Shown here piece by piece: positions 16,331-24,605 of a DNA stretch of 64,000 nt (its first letter is position 1; each line of letters begins with the position of its first letter). The notes beneath the pieces are model-generated. The model made no database searches. It was not told where the DNA came from and worked only from the letters and a program-made list of their open reading frames with translations. Origin of the DNA: an uncultured Flavobacteriales bacterium (GTDB lineage Bacteria; Bacteroidota; Bacteroidia; Flavobacteriales; CAJXXR01); contig CAJXXR010000006.1 in the NCBI GenBank assembly GCA_913063375.1, positions 1 through 64,000 on the forward strand. The letters are read 5' to 3'. The position numbers and the translations under genes are program-made.

Positions 16331-17566
16331 ATGCCGTTACTTACAAATGATGCCAGTGTACTGGGCTTGTTGTTTATTATTTTGGCTTTTATTTTTTATA
16401 CCTCTTCTAGCAAGCATAAAGGGTGGGTAAAATTTTACAAATACGTTCCAGCCTTATTATTATGCTACTTTTTGCCATCCTTATTTAACTCAGCGGGAAT
16501 CATCTCAGGGGAGACTTCAAAACTGTATTTTGTTTCTTCAAGATATTTATTACCGGCAGCATTGGTGCTACTTACATTGAGTATTGATATAAAAGGGATC
16601 ATCAATTTAGGCCCTAAGGCCATCATTATGTTCCTTACAGGTACTGCTGGTGTTGTGATAGGTGGTCCTTTAACGATTCTAATGGTTTCTTATTTTTCAC
16701 CTGATTTGGTGGGTGGTCAAGGTCCAGACGAAGTATGGAGAGGAATGGCTACCATTGCCGGTAGTTGGATCGGTGGTGGAGCTAATCAGACCGCAATGAA
16801 GGAGATGTTTGAATCCAGCGATAAGTTGTTTAGTGCCATGATTACTGTAGATGTATTAGTCGCGCAGGCTTGGATGGCGGTACTTCTGTATGGTGTTGGA
16901 ATGCGGGATAAGATAAATGCATTTTTTAAAGCTGATGATAGTTCTATTGAAGAGTTAAAGGAGAAAATGATCGACTTTGAAAAGAAAACCATGCGTATAC
17001 CAAACCTGACAGATTTGATGATAATTCTAGCTATAGGATTAGGTATAACAGGTATATCTCACTTTGGAGCGGATCATATTGCTCCCTTTATAGAGCAAAA
17101 TGCACCAGAGCTTAAGAAGTTTAGTTTAACAAGTAAGTTCTTTTGGTTAATTGTATTGGCTACTACTGGAGGTTTAATATTGTCATTTACTAAGTTGAAA
17201 ACATATGAAGGGGCAGGGGCATCAAAGATTGGTTCTGTTTTTATCTATGTTTTGGTGGCAAGTATTGGAATGAAAATGGATGCTTTGGCGATTTTCGAAA
17301 ATCCAGGATTATTCTTATTAGGTGCAATTTGGATGATTATTCATATAGTGCTCATGTTTATTGTAGCGAAAATAATCAAAGCGCCATATTTCTTTATCGC
17401 AGTAGGTAGTAAAGCGAATATCGGTGGTGCAGCTTCTGCACCAATTGTAGCCTCTGCCTTCCACCCAAGTTTAGCACCAGTAGGTGTACTCTTAGCAGTA
17501 TTGGGTTATGCACTTGGGACCTATGGAGCATGGTTGTGCGCGATATTGATGAGGGGAGTATCTTAA
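16331..17566 (+). CDS. DUF819 family membrane protein
   Basis: A 411-residue integral membrane protein with about ten to twelve helices, of the DUF819 (YjcL-like) family. It has the family opening MPLLTNDASVLGLLFIILAF, a Gly-rich GSWIGGGANQTAMKE segment and the late VGSKANIGGAASAPIVASAFHP. Such proteins look like transporters related to the glutamate/sodium-symporter fold, but no substrate is established. A longer frame from 16199 overlaps the previous gene and contains a terminator and a -7 element, so the start is placed at 16331. Confidence 0.85.
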   Translation: MPLLTNDASVLGLLFIILAFIFYTSSSKHKGWVKFYKYVPALLLCYFLPSLFNSAGIISGETSKLYFVSSRYLLPAALVLLTLSIDIKGIINLGPKAIIMFLTGTAGVVIGGPLTILMVSYFSPDLVGGQGPDEVWRGMATIAGSWIGGGANQTAMKEMFESSDKLFSAMITVDVLVAQAWMAVLLYGVGMRDKINAFFKADDSSIEELKEKMIDFEKKTMRIPNLTDLMIILAIGLGITGISHFGADHIAPFIEQNAPELKKFSLTSKFFWLIVLATTGGLILSFTKLKTYEGAGASKIGSVFIYVLVASIGMKMDALAIFENPGLFLLGAIWMIIHIVLMFIVAKIIKAPYFFIAVGSKANIGGAASAPIVASAFHPSLAPVGVLLAVLGYALGTYGAWLCAILMRGVS

Positions 17567-17616
17567 TTGGATTACAACAGGATAGTAATTTTATCCAAAG
17601 TGTTTATAAGTTTATT

Positions 17617-17657
17617 AGAAAAGGTCTGTAAGGTATACAGACCTTTTCTGTATTTTA
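17617..17657 (+). terminator. Rho-independent terminator after the DUF819 gene
   Basis: AGAAAAGGTCTGTA (17617..17630) and TACAGACCTTTTCT (17636..17649) form a perfect 14-bp stem, with a T-rich tail after it. Confidence 0.85.
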
Positions 17658-17666
17658 GTACTAAAT

Positions 17667-17688
17667 TATAAGTAGTAGAGTACTTATA
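17667..17688. promoter_or_regulatory. Inverted repeat upstream of ruvB
   Basis: TATAAGTA (17667..17674) and TACTTATA (17681..17688) are perfect 8-bp inverted arms around GTAGAG, 18 bp before the ruvB ATG. A TATCTTTT just after could be a -7 element. The site may be an operator; no known consensus matched. Confidence 0.35.
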
Positions 17689-17705
17689 TCTTTTATTGAA
17701 TAGCT

Positions 17706-18734
17706 ATGAATGAAATCCTGCAATCGGATTCTGAGTTTTACAACGAAGAGGAGAATATTGAATTTGCACTCCGTCCCAAAAGTTTCGATGACTTTACCGG
17801 ACAGGATAAGATAATTGATAACCTTCGAATCTTTACGAAGGCTGCAAGTCTTAGAGATGAAGCAATGGATCATGTATTGCTACATGGACCTCCCGGATTA
17901 GGTAAGACAACTTTGGCTTATATCATAGCAAATGAGTTAAATGCTGGCATTAAGCTAACTTCTGGTCCAGTATTGGATAAACCAGGAGACCTTGCGGGCT
18001 TATTGACCAACCTTGAAGAAGGTGATGTATTATTTATTGATGAAATACATCGATTGAGTCCAGTCATTGAAGAATATTTGTATAGTGCAATGGAGGATTA
18101 TAAGATCGATATTATGATCGAATCTGGACCAAGTGCGAGATCGGTACAAATTAGTTTGAATAAATTCACACTCATTGGTGCAACAACTCGTTCAGGGTTA
18201 TTAACAGCTCCACTAAGAGCAAGGTTTGGTATTAATGCTAGGTTGGAATATTACGATACTAAATTACTTTCTACTATCGTCCATAGATCATCTCACTTAC
18301 TGGATGTGCCTATTGACAAAGATGCTGCATTAGAAATTGCAGGTAGAAGTAGGGGGACTCCAAGGATCGCAAATGCATTACTGCGTAGAGTACGAGATTT
18401 TGCACAAGTTAAAGGAGATGGAAGTATAGATCTTAAAATATCTAGAAGTTCTCTTAAAGCGTTGCAAATACATGACAATGGTCTAGATGAAATGGATATC
18501 CTTATACTTCGAACTATTATAGAGAAATTTAAAGGAGGGCCTGTAGGGGTTGGGACTATTGCAACAGCAGTAAGTGAGAAAAATGAAACTATAGAAGAAG
18601 TATATGAGCCCTACCTTATCCAACAAGGTTATATGATGAGAACGCAAAGAGGTAGAGTAGCCACTGATTTGGCATATCAACACCTCGGTATAAGTAGAGC
18701 TAGCCAAGCTGACATGAAATTATTTGATGTTTAA
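17706..18734 (+). CDS. ruvB: Holliday junction branch-migration helicase RuvB
   Basis: A 342-residue AAA+ motor that, with RuvA, drives branch migration during recombination. Walker A is GPPGLGKTT (residues 61-69, Lys67), followed by Walker B FIDEIHRL, a sensor region LIGATTRSG and the C-terminal winged-helix DNA-binding domain (RTQRGRVAT). Full length. ruvA lies 12 kb away next to maeB rather than beside it. Convergent with a small minus-strand gene, sharing a terminator. Confidence 0.97.
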   Translation: MNEILQSDSEFYNEEENIEFALRPKSFDDFTGQDKIIDNLRIFTKAASLRDEAMDHVLLHGPPGLGKTTLAYIIANELNAGIKLTSGPVLDKPGDLAGLLTNLEEGDVLFIDEIHRLSPVIEEYLYSAMEDYKIDIMIESGPSARSVQISLNKFTLIGATTRSGLLTAPLRARFGINARLEYYDTKLLSTIVHRSSHLLDVPIDKDAALEIAGRSRGTPRIANALLRRVRDFAQVKGDGSIDLKISRSSLKALQIHDNGLDEMDILILRTIIEKFKGGPVGVGTIATAVSEKNETIEEVYEPYLIQQGYMMRTQRGRVATDLAYQHLGISRASQADMKLFDV

Positions 18735-18743
18735 AAATTTGAG

Positions 18744-18785
18744 TATAAAAAAAGGATAACATGTTAATGTTATCCTTTTTTTATA
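18744..18785. terminator. Bidirectional terminator between ruvB and a small convergent gene
   Basis: Perfect 19-bp arms (18744..18762 and 18767..18785) around GTTA. The core is AGGATAACAT / ATGTTATCCT with A7/T7 tracts on both sides, so it works in both directions. Confidence 0.9.
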
Positions 18786-18786
18786 C

Positions 18787-18972
18787 CTACAAGTTGGTAA
18801 AGACTTCAGCAATTACAGAAGAATATTCTTTCCCAAATTCTTCTATAACCCACTGTTTAAATTTTATCAATTCCGAATTCTGGATCCATTCAGTAGACTT
18901 CTTAAGTTCTTTCTGAAATAAAAATGGATCAAAACTTACTTTGGTAAGCACAACTTTACACATCTCTAACAT
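18787..18972 (-). CDS. Small conserved protein, unknown
   Basis: Up to 61 residues. A second Met (codon 4) allows a 58-residue form, MCKVVLTKVSFDPFLFQ. The pattern 'VSFDxxLFxKELxKS' followed by a short helical region ending IAEVFTNL is one I recall from small uncharacterised Bacteroidota proteins, which supports a real gene. No signal peptide or membrane segment. It shares a terminator with ruvB. Function unknown. Confidence 0.6.
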   Translation of the reverse strand: MLEMCKVVLTKVSFDPFLFQKELKKSTEWIQNSELIKFKQWVIEEFGKEYSSVIAEVFTNL

Positions 18973-19099
18973 AGTCCTAGTCTTTGTTCTTCTCTTTAAG
19001 AACGGGAATCCTATTATTTTCTTATCTTAAGAAATGTTAAATCGAGTTCCCAGCCGATTTTAAAGATAGCTATTATTATTTTTTAATGCAAATCTTTTG

Positions 19100-19744
19100 T
19101 TAGAGTTTATAGTATGCGTTAAAGGATATTAGTATGTTTCTTAATCCTGAGTCTGTATAGGAAAGGCTGTCAGTGTTTACTGTAGCGAAGGGAATTATTG
19201 ATCGCTGAACTCGTGTATCTATGGCTATGTGTTTGGTTAAATAGTATTTAATACCAATAAAATACCCTAAATCAATACTGTTGAATTCATCGCTGGAATC
19301 TTCGTTTAATCCCTCTGTAAATGTATTACTAAGCAATGACCCTATGGAGATACCACCTTGTATAAATACATTTTTATTCAAAGCATAAACAGTATATGGA
19401 CTCAACTCCATATAGTGAAGTTGAATAACTAAGGCATTGCTTACAGCGGTCTTGGCTTTGGTGCTACTTCCTTTTCCAATATAATAGAGTTCAGTACCGT
19501 AATTCCATTTTTTAGAAATGCCCCTTCTCCTTCTTCCTCTTTTCATCTTACGTTCAATGAATACGCCTAACTTAAGATTGGCCTTATCATAACCTGCAAT
19601 TCTGTCTCCATCAATTTGACTGGCAACCAATCCGATTATAGGACCTCCATCAAAAAATTGAGCCTTAGCCATAGGGCTAAAGCTCAAAATTATAACGTTG
19701 ATCAGAAAGAAATAAAAAAAGTGTTTCTTATTCGATCTCAACAT
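19100..19744 (-). CDS. Outer-membrane beta-barrel protein (PorT-like fold)
   Basis: A 214-residue protein with a signal peptide ending MAKAQ (residue 29). The family pattern VASQIDGDRIAGYDKANLKLGVF (split here as VASQIDGDR and GYDKANLKLGVF) is typical of the OMP_b-brl_2 barrel domain that includes PorT-like proteins. A basic turn, KMKRGRRRRGISKK, lies near residues 67-80. It ends ILISFNAYYKL, a barrel-closing strand. Its start overlaps the stop of the Omp28 lipoprotein gene by 17 bp, so it is the last gene of a four-gene operon of envelope proteins. Whether it is a T9SS component cannot be said. Confidence 0.7.
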   Translation of the reverse strand: MLRSNKKHFFYFFLINVIILSFSPMAKAQFFDGGPIIGLVASQIDGDRIAGYDKANLKLGVFIERKMKRGRRRRGISKKWNYGTELYYIGKGSSTKAKTAVSNALVIQLHYMELSPYTVYALNKNVFIQGGISIGSLLSNTFTEGLNEDSSDEFNSIDLGYFIGIKYYLTKHIAIDTRVQRSIIPFATVNTDSLSYTDSGLRNILISFNAYYKL

Positions 19745-20603
19745 GATTTTCTGCTACTTGAAGGATTTCATTTGTATTCTTGTCGTAGATATAGGAGATA
19801 ACTTTTAAGTTTTTAGGAACCCAGTCATTACCTTTAACAAGACTAACTCTTTGGATAAATTCATCATTTGCTGTATATGGAGCGCTCCCTACAGGGATTC
19901 CAAAAGCTCCAAGAGGAGTATCTCTTAGTACATGCATGTGAATATAGTCTTCAATAGTGGCAGCGCCGTTCTTTTGGAACTTAACTATACTATCCTCAAC
20001 TACTGATGTGAACATGATTAAATCAGCGTCATAATCAGCTAATAAATCAATTTTTGTATCAATACAAATGATCGAATCATCATCTTCTTGGAATCTAGCC
20101 TGAACCTCCAAATAGGACATCGCAGGAAGTGGTTTCAATGCCTCTACAGCACCAACCCATTTTGAGTTACCTAATAATAAGTCTCCATTAAAGGTTCTTC
20201 TATTGATCATACCTATCGGCAGTCCGTCTCCTGATGCTCCAAAGACATCATCTATTTCTGTTCCTCCTTCGGTAGAAAAGTCATAGGTAAAGCCGGCTAA
20301 TGCTGTAGTAGACGTAAATCCTGAGCCTCCAGGGTGTATAGCCATAACAATTACTTGACCATTGTTCGCCTCTTCCAAATCCTTGGCAGTTTCAGCTGCA
20401 GTTGGACAATTGGGGCAAAGGTGTCCCGTAAAATCCTCTATTAGAATATTCCTTTTTGGATTTGCTGGAGTTGGTTCGAATGAAAATTCTTCACAACGAG
20501 AATCTATTGCAATAACACGATAGAAATCATCATCAAGTTCTTCACAGCTATTGAATACAATAGCTGAAGCCGCCAGCGATAAGGTAAATAGTATCTTTTT
20601 CAT
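19728..20603 (-). CDS. Omp28-related lipoprotein with thioredoxin-like CPNC motif
   Basis: A 291-residue lipoprotein: the signal peptide ends FNSC with the lipidated Cys20. From about residue 50 an Omp28-type, thioredoxin-like domain starts (ILIEDFTGHLCPNCPTA), with redox motif C63-P-N-C66. A cis-Pro-like segment, GLPIGMINR, follows. A C-terminal beta region covers about residues 170-291. It is the third gene of an operon with a TlpA-like protein and a DUF6029 barrel, which suggests a shared envelope thiol-disulfide job. Substrate unknown. Confidence 0.8.
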   Translation of the reverse strand: MKKILFTLSLAASAIVFNSCEELDDDFYRVIAIDSRCEEFSFEPTPANPKRNILIEDFTGHLCPNCPTAAETAKDLEEANNGQVIVMAIHPGGSGFTSTTALAGFTYDFSTEGGTEIDDVFGASGDGLPIGMINRRTFNGDLLLGNSKWVGAVEALKPLPAMSYLEVQARFQEDDDSIICIDTKIDLLADYDADLIMFTSVVEDSIVKFQKNGAATIEDYIHMHVLRDTPLGAFGIPVGSAPYTANDEFIQRVSLVKGNDWVPKNLKVISYIYDKNTNEILQVAENHVEIE

Positions 20604-20607
20604 TTTC

Positions 20608-22302
20608 TTAGAAGCTAGTTGTTATTGTAACTGTAAATCCATCCATTGCTGGAACTTCTCTACATACACCACCTACACAGAATAATCCTGCTCTTTGTTT
20701 TCCGTATGTACCTTGAATCTTAGTAGATCCTTTAGTGTACCCTCCAGAAATAGATGGGTAGTTTAATTCTTTCTCACTACCGTAATTGTATAAAGATTGA
20801 ACAGCAACGAAATAATGAGGAATGGTGTATTCTACCAATCCCATCACCCAATTTTGGTGGTCTTGTTTAGTCCATAAATGTTGTGCTTCAACACGAACAC
20901 TTTTTCTTTTCTGTAGTTTATACTTGGCCTCAAGAATTGCTACATTAGAAAAGATATGACTCTGTTCAGACTTAGTACCTTGTTGAATATCGTTGTTGTA
21001 GAAAGTGTAGATATACGACCCGGTCATCTTAAGTTTCTTGTTCATCTTCTTAGAGATTTCAAAAACAAACTCCTCGAAGAATTTGTCTTTATTCCCTAAC
21101 GAATCTGTCCCAACTTTGAAATAATCAGTTTTATAACTTTCAGTTCCTGCACCACCTATCACATCGGTTCCATCGATAGGGTCTCTATGAATATTGTATA
21201 CATTCGAATAGCCTAAATTGATATAGGCTCCAGCAAATGCTCCCCCTAAAAAGCCAGAGTTTTTCGGTACTTTATAGTTAATATCTACTTGCATCCCCAT
21301 TTCTCCAGTAGGAATAGTTGCTGCTGGATATAAGGTTGCTAATGCCCAAGCATGTTGCCTAGTTAAAGCCGGTAGATAGTTAATATTTAAGTTTTGAATA
21401 GCTTCTGTTCTGTCTGAGCGGAAATCCATATTGTCAATATGTTTGGCGCTTACGACTGCTCCAAATCCTTTTTGAGAATAGGAAGCATTCATTAGTATCC
21501 CTGTTCCTCTTTTGTAAATTAAACCATTGGCTGTAGAAGGATCCTGTGATTTTTCTACATACTCGGCGTCAAAAGCAAACTTTCCATATTTAAGTGCCAT
21601 TCTTGCAGAGATGGCAGCTACATTTTCAGGAAGAATGGCTAAAGTATCACCAGTAATTCCAGAACCAATAAGTGAAGTTCCATCATCTTTCTGATACTTA
21701 CTTACCACACTCAAGCCAAGGTCAATTCTTAGCTTACTATCTTTAAGCGGTTTCAACACCTCATTCATGTTGAATTCTCCATCTAAACCTCTCACAATTC
21801 CAGGTCCTAAGTCATAGAATAGTCTTTGCTTCCCTATCAAACCTTTTAAGTAAACACCATCTTGGATTTTGTATTTTACCCGAATACCTTCCATGGCATT
21901 GTCATAACCTAAATTTCGTTCTTCATAGGTTCTGAATATCATTCCACTACCAAACTGGTCGTAGAAGTTACCAAAGGTTACATCTATATCTTCATTCTTA
22001 AATTGAACGAATCTATAGGTTAGTCCACCACCTTCAAAGTTTGGATTGAATCCTAACATTGGAGGATAATAGTACTCATACCTAATTCCAGCTCTGAAAT
22101 TTTTCCAATCATATTGGATATTTCCAAACCCATTCATAAGTAGGATTTCTGGTGCTTCTGCTGCACCAATACTAGGGTTGTCTTTGGAAGATTGAACATC
22201 TATTTGAACATTCCCTGATACACTTCCTTCATTGGATTGAGCGAAAACTTCAATACCAAAAAAGCAAGCCATGAGGCTTGCTAGGGCTATTTTTTTAACC
22301 AT
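20608..22302 (-). CDS. DUF6029 family outer-membrane protein
   Basis: A 564-residue exported protein with a signal peptide ending EVFAQ (residue 22). The rest is a long series of amphipathic, aromatic-rich strands (FRAGIRYEYYYPP, DVTFGNFYDQFGSGMIFRTYEERNLGYDNAMEG split along the chain) and it ends MDGFTVTITTSF with a terminal Phe, as in large outer-membrane barrels. It is placed in DUF6029, a Bacteroidota family of unknown function. It sits 7 bp after the TlpA-like gene and 4 bp before the Omp28 gene, so the three are surely co-transcribed. Confidence 0.75.
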   Translation of the reverse strand: MVKKIALASLMACFFGIEVFAQSNEGSVSGNVQIDVQSSKDNPSIGAAEAPEILLMNGFGNIQYDWKNFRAGIRYEYYYPPMLGFNPNFEGGGLTYRFVQFKNEDIDVTFGNFYDQFGSGMIFRTYEERNLGYDNAMEGIRVKYKIQDGVYLKGLIGKQRLFYDLGPGIVRGLDGEFNMNEVLKPLKDSKLRIDLGLSVVSKYQKDDGTSLIGSGITGDTLAILPENVAAISARMALKYGKFAFDAEYVEKSQDPSTANGLIYKRGTGILMNASYSQKGFGAVVSAKHIDNMDFRSDRTEAIQNLNINYLPALTRQHAWALATLYPAATIPTGEMGMQVDINYKVPKNSGFLGGAFAGAYINLGYSNVYNIHRDPIDGTDVIGGAGTESYKTDYFKVGTDSLGNKDKFFEEFVFEISKKMNKKLKMTGSYIYTFYNNDIQQGTKSEQSHIFSNVAILEAKYKLQKRKSVRVEAQHLWTKQDHQNWVMGLVEYTIPHYFVAVQSLYNYGSEKELNYPSISGGYTKGSTKIQGTYGKQRAGLFCVGGVCREVPAMDGFTVTITTSF

Positions 22303-22309
22303 TTCTGAC

Positions 22310-22798
22310 TTATTTAACCAGATTCTCTATTTCTTCGAAAAGTTCTTCTTCATCACCGTCTTGGTATGAAGTGTGATCCCAAACAATATTTCCTTCTCCA
22401 TCAATTAAGAAAGTATGAGGAATAGAACCAACATTAAGCGCTCTTTTAAGGTCACCGTTAGTATCTAATAAGATGTTATACTCCCAGCCTTTTCCGTTCG
22501 CATATGGTCCAACACGTCTTACTGCACGACTGTCATCAATAGATACTGCGTATATTTCAACTCCAGTTTCCTCTTGCCATTCTTCATAAACTTCCATGAT
22601 GGCATCTAGTTCTTTAGCACAAGGCTTACACCATGTAGCCCAAAAACTAACTACAATAGGTTTTCCATCATTCTGCAAACTAGAAACGTCAATAACTTGA
22701 CCTTCTAGGTTTTTCAATTCTACTTTAGGAAGTTTTTTTTGTGCAAATACGGTCATAGATATGAACATTATTGCAACTAGACTAATCCACTTTTTCAT
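22310..22798 (-). CDS. TlpA-like periplasmic thioredoxin
   Basis: A 162-residue single-domain protein. After the signal peptide (ending VFAQ, residue 20), a TlpA/ResA-type thioredoxin domain carries W56-C57-K-P-C60 and the cis-Pro loop GSIPHTFLID. These proteins reduce or exchange disulfides in the periplasm. It is the first gene of the operon with DUF6029, the Omp28 lipoprotein and a barrel, so it is the likely electron donor or disulfide partner for that set. Length and motifs are normal. Confidence 0.88.
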   Translation of the reverse strand: MKKWISLVAIMFISMTVFAQKKLPKVELKNLEGQVIDVSSLQNDGKPIVVSFWATWCKPCAKELDAIMEVYEEWQEETGVEIYAVSIDDSRAVRRVGPYANGKGWEYNILLDTNGDLKRALNVGSIPHTFLIDGEGNIVWDHTSYQDGDEEELFEEIENLVK

Positions 22799-22987
22799 CT
22801 TTTTGTTTTTAAGGGCTATAAAATTCCATTAAGAAATTTGCTCTTGCAAAATAGCCAAAATTTTCGCTCAGACTGTATAAGACAAAGGTTATGCCATATT
22901 TGAAATAACACAAGTAATGTTAAAATATGTTAAAAACATCCTAGGCTCAAAATCCCCCAAAGGGCTTTTGTAAGGTAAATTTAAGAT

Positions 22988-23022
22988 AAAAAAAGGGTTC
23001 TATCAAAAATGAAAGAACCCTT
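22988..23022 (-). terminator. Terminator after the Ser-x-x-Ser cargo gene
   Basis: Arms AAGGGTTCT (22993..23001) and AGAACCCTT (23014..23022). On the minus strand the hairpin is followed by a T7 run (A tract at 22988..22994). Confidence 0.78.
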
Positions 23023-23045
23023 GTGTATTAAGTATGTTGTAGAAT

Positions 23046-24470
23046 TTACCTCAAGATCAATTTTTGACTGCTTAACTTACTACCATTTTTTACTTCTATA
23101 ATGTAGATGCCTTTAGCCCATTTGTTAGTTGAAAGTAGGTGGTAATTGTAGTCAGTTTTTATGTTTTGATAAACGATAGTCCCCAATAGATTATAAACAG
23201 AAACTTCACTTCCTATTTGATCTTCATCCAATACTATATGCACATCCCCAGTACTTGGATTTGGATATACTGCGAAGTTTGTTGGATTCAACTCATTTAG
23301 ATCCAGGTTTGGATTAACATAGAATCGTAGACTTGTACCATTTTCAAAATCATTTTCATTGAAGATAGTATCTCCTAGATGATTATATATTTTAACAGAC
23401 CCAGAAGCTTCACCTTCAGGAGTCGTTCCATTAATAATTCCATCTCCAAAACTATCTTCGATGACAAATCTAAAGCAGCCTTCTTCATACATGTATAATC
23501 CTAATGAGTTGAACGAATTCGGCCATAATAGGCTGCTTTCGTAAAAGATATCTCCATTTACGTCTTCTATATACCAAGTAGTCTGCTCTGGGTTGAAATC
23601 TGTATATATTTCTAAGGTCGATTGCGGCCCAACTTGTGGTCCTTCTTCAAGTGTTCTTTCAATACTATTGTTATCAATAAAAGTATCTGGCATAAGGTTG
23701 ATAGAGTCCAATCTAAATACTATATCAGAGAGTGTATCCAAATCGAAAAGATCAAATGAAACGGTATCCAACTCGTAGGGTTCTAAAAAGCCATTCCAAG
23801 TGGTAGTCCCTCTCAGTTCAGTTCCTTCCCATGCACTAATTTTAGCAGATGTAAGATTGTTCGTTTCACTGTAGTTTTGAAGATAGAGTTCAGCTGTAAG
23901 CTCTCCTTCGCAGAATTGATCTTCTCCAAAATAATGTAAAATCTTACCATCTCGGACTCTATCTGAAAGTTCGTTGCATTGATTAGACAGGTTCAGAATA
24001 AGACTGGTATCGTCAAAAATGCTACCGTATCTTACCTTCCACAGTCTGTCTGGACAAATGATGATAAACATTGGAGTGCTTTCCTTAGCGCCATACAGTG
24101 CTTCTAATGCGGTAAAGTCGTTAATGATAGGGAATGTTATAGTGTGATCAGCTACGTACTGGTTCTCAGCACTATTTGAAGTGTCCATTTCTACCCCAAA
24201 AAACATCATGCTAAAATCTCCCTCCGTACCATAGGTGGATTGTAGAATGTTCATACCTTCTCTAGAGTTTTCTGATACAGGACTATTGACAGTAAAGAAT
24301 TCGATTACTACAGTTCTTCCAGCATCTAGAAAGGTGTACAAGTCATGGGGAACCCCATCCATGTCCGTTATCTGAAAATTAGGTGAATAAGGTGTAGCGG
24401 GTTGTGCATATACCTGTGCACTAAAAAGGTGAAACAGGGAGATAAGAAAAATATAAAATGTCTTCTTCAT
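23046..24470 (-). CDS. T9SS-secreted thioredoxin-fold protein with Ser-x-x-Ser in place of Cys-x-x-Cys
   Basis: A 474-residue exported protein. The signal peptide ends VYAQ (residue 23). A thioredoxin/AhpC-like domain (about 28-165) has the right frame: IEFFT before the active site, and cis-Pro in STPMFIIICPD. At the active site, however, it reads S63-P-V-S66 where paralogues have CTPC. A CARDB-like domain (about 180-265, LTSAKISAWEG), a domain with the DSFGDGIING turn, and a T9SS type A tail (VYPNPSTGDVHI, KGIYIIEV) follow. It cannot do CxxC chemistry. Single-gene unit with a good promoter and terminator. Confidence 0.8.
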   Translation of the reverse strand: MKKTFYIFLISLFHLFSAQVYAQPATPYSPNFQITDMDGVPHDLYTFLDAGRTVVIEFFTVNSPVSENSREGMNILQSTYGTEGDFSMMFFGVEMDTSNSAENQYVADHTITFPIINDFTALEALYGAKESTPMFIIICPDRLWKVRYGSIFDDTSLILNLSNQCNELSDRVRDGKILHYFGEDQFCEGELTAELYLQNYSETNNLTSAKISAWEGTELRGTTTWNGFLEPYELDTVSFDLFDLDTLSDIVFRLDSINLMPDTFIDNNSIERTLEEGPQVGPQSTLEIYTDFNPEQTTWYIEDVNGDIFYESSLLWPNSFNSLGLYMYEEGCFRFVIEDSFGDGIINGTTPEGEASGSVKIYNHLGDTIFNENDFENGTSLRFYVNPNLDLNELNPTNFAVYPNPSTGDVHIVLDEDQIGSEVSVYNLLGTIVYQNIKTDYNYHLLSTNKWAKGIYIIEVKNGSKLSSQKLILR

Positions 24471-24490
24471 GATGTGCTTTTTACTTTTCT

Positions 24491-24520
24491 CAAAGGTAAT
24501 TATAATTGTTTAATTTCAAA
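24491..24520 (-). promoter_or_regulatory. Promoter of the Ser-x-x-Ser cargo gene
   Basis: On the minus strand TTTG (24520..24517), 18 bp of spacer and TACCTTTG (24498..24491) match the Bacteroidota -33/-7 consensus closely. The ATG follows about 20 bp later at 24470. Confidence 0.62.
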
Positions 24521-24545
24521 TAGTTAATTATAGACCAGCTTTTAA

Positions 24546-24582
24546 CAAAAAAGACCTGTAACGAATGAATCGTACAGGTCTT
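24546..24582 (-). terminator. Terminator after the T9SS Omp28 gene
   Basis: AAGACCTGTA (24551..24560) pairs with TACAGGTCTT (24573..24582), and on the minus strand the stem is followed by a T6 run. Confidence 0.8.
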
Positions 24583-24605
24583 AATTATTTACTGATAATA
24601 CAGTA

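Noticed and set aside
23046..24470. SPVS active site as a sequencing error
   Set aside because: Both Cys positions and the Trp differ by in-frame substitutions in an otherwise intact gene; a single error would not explain this.
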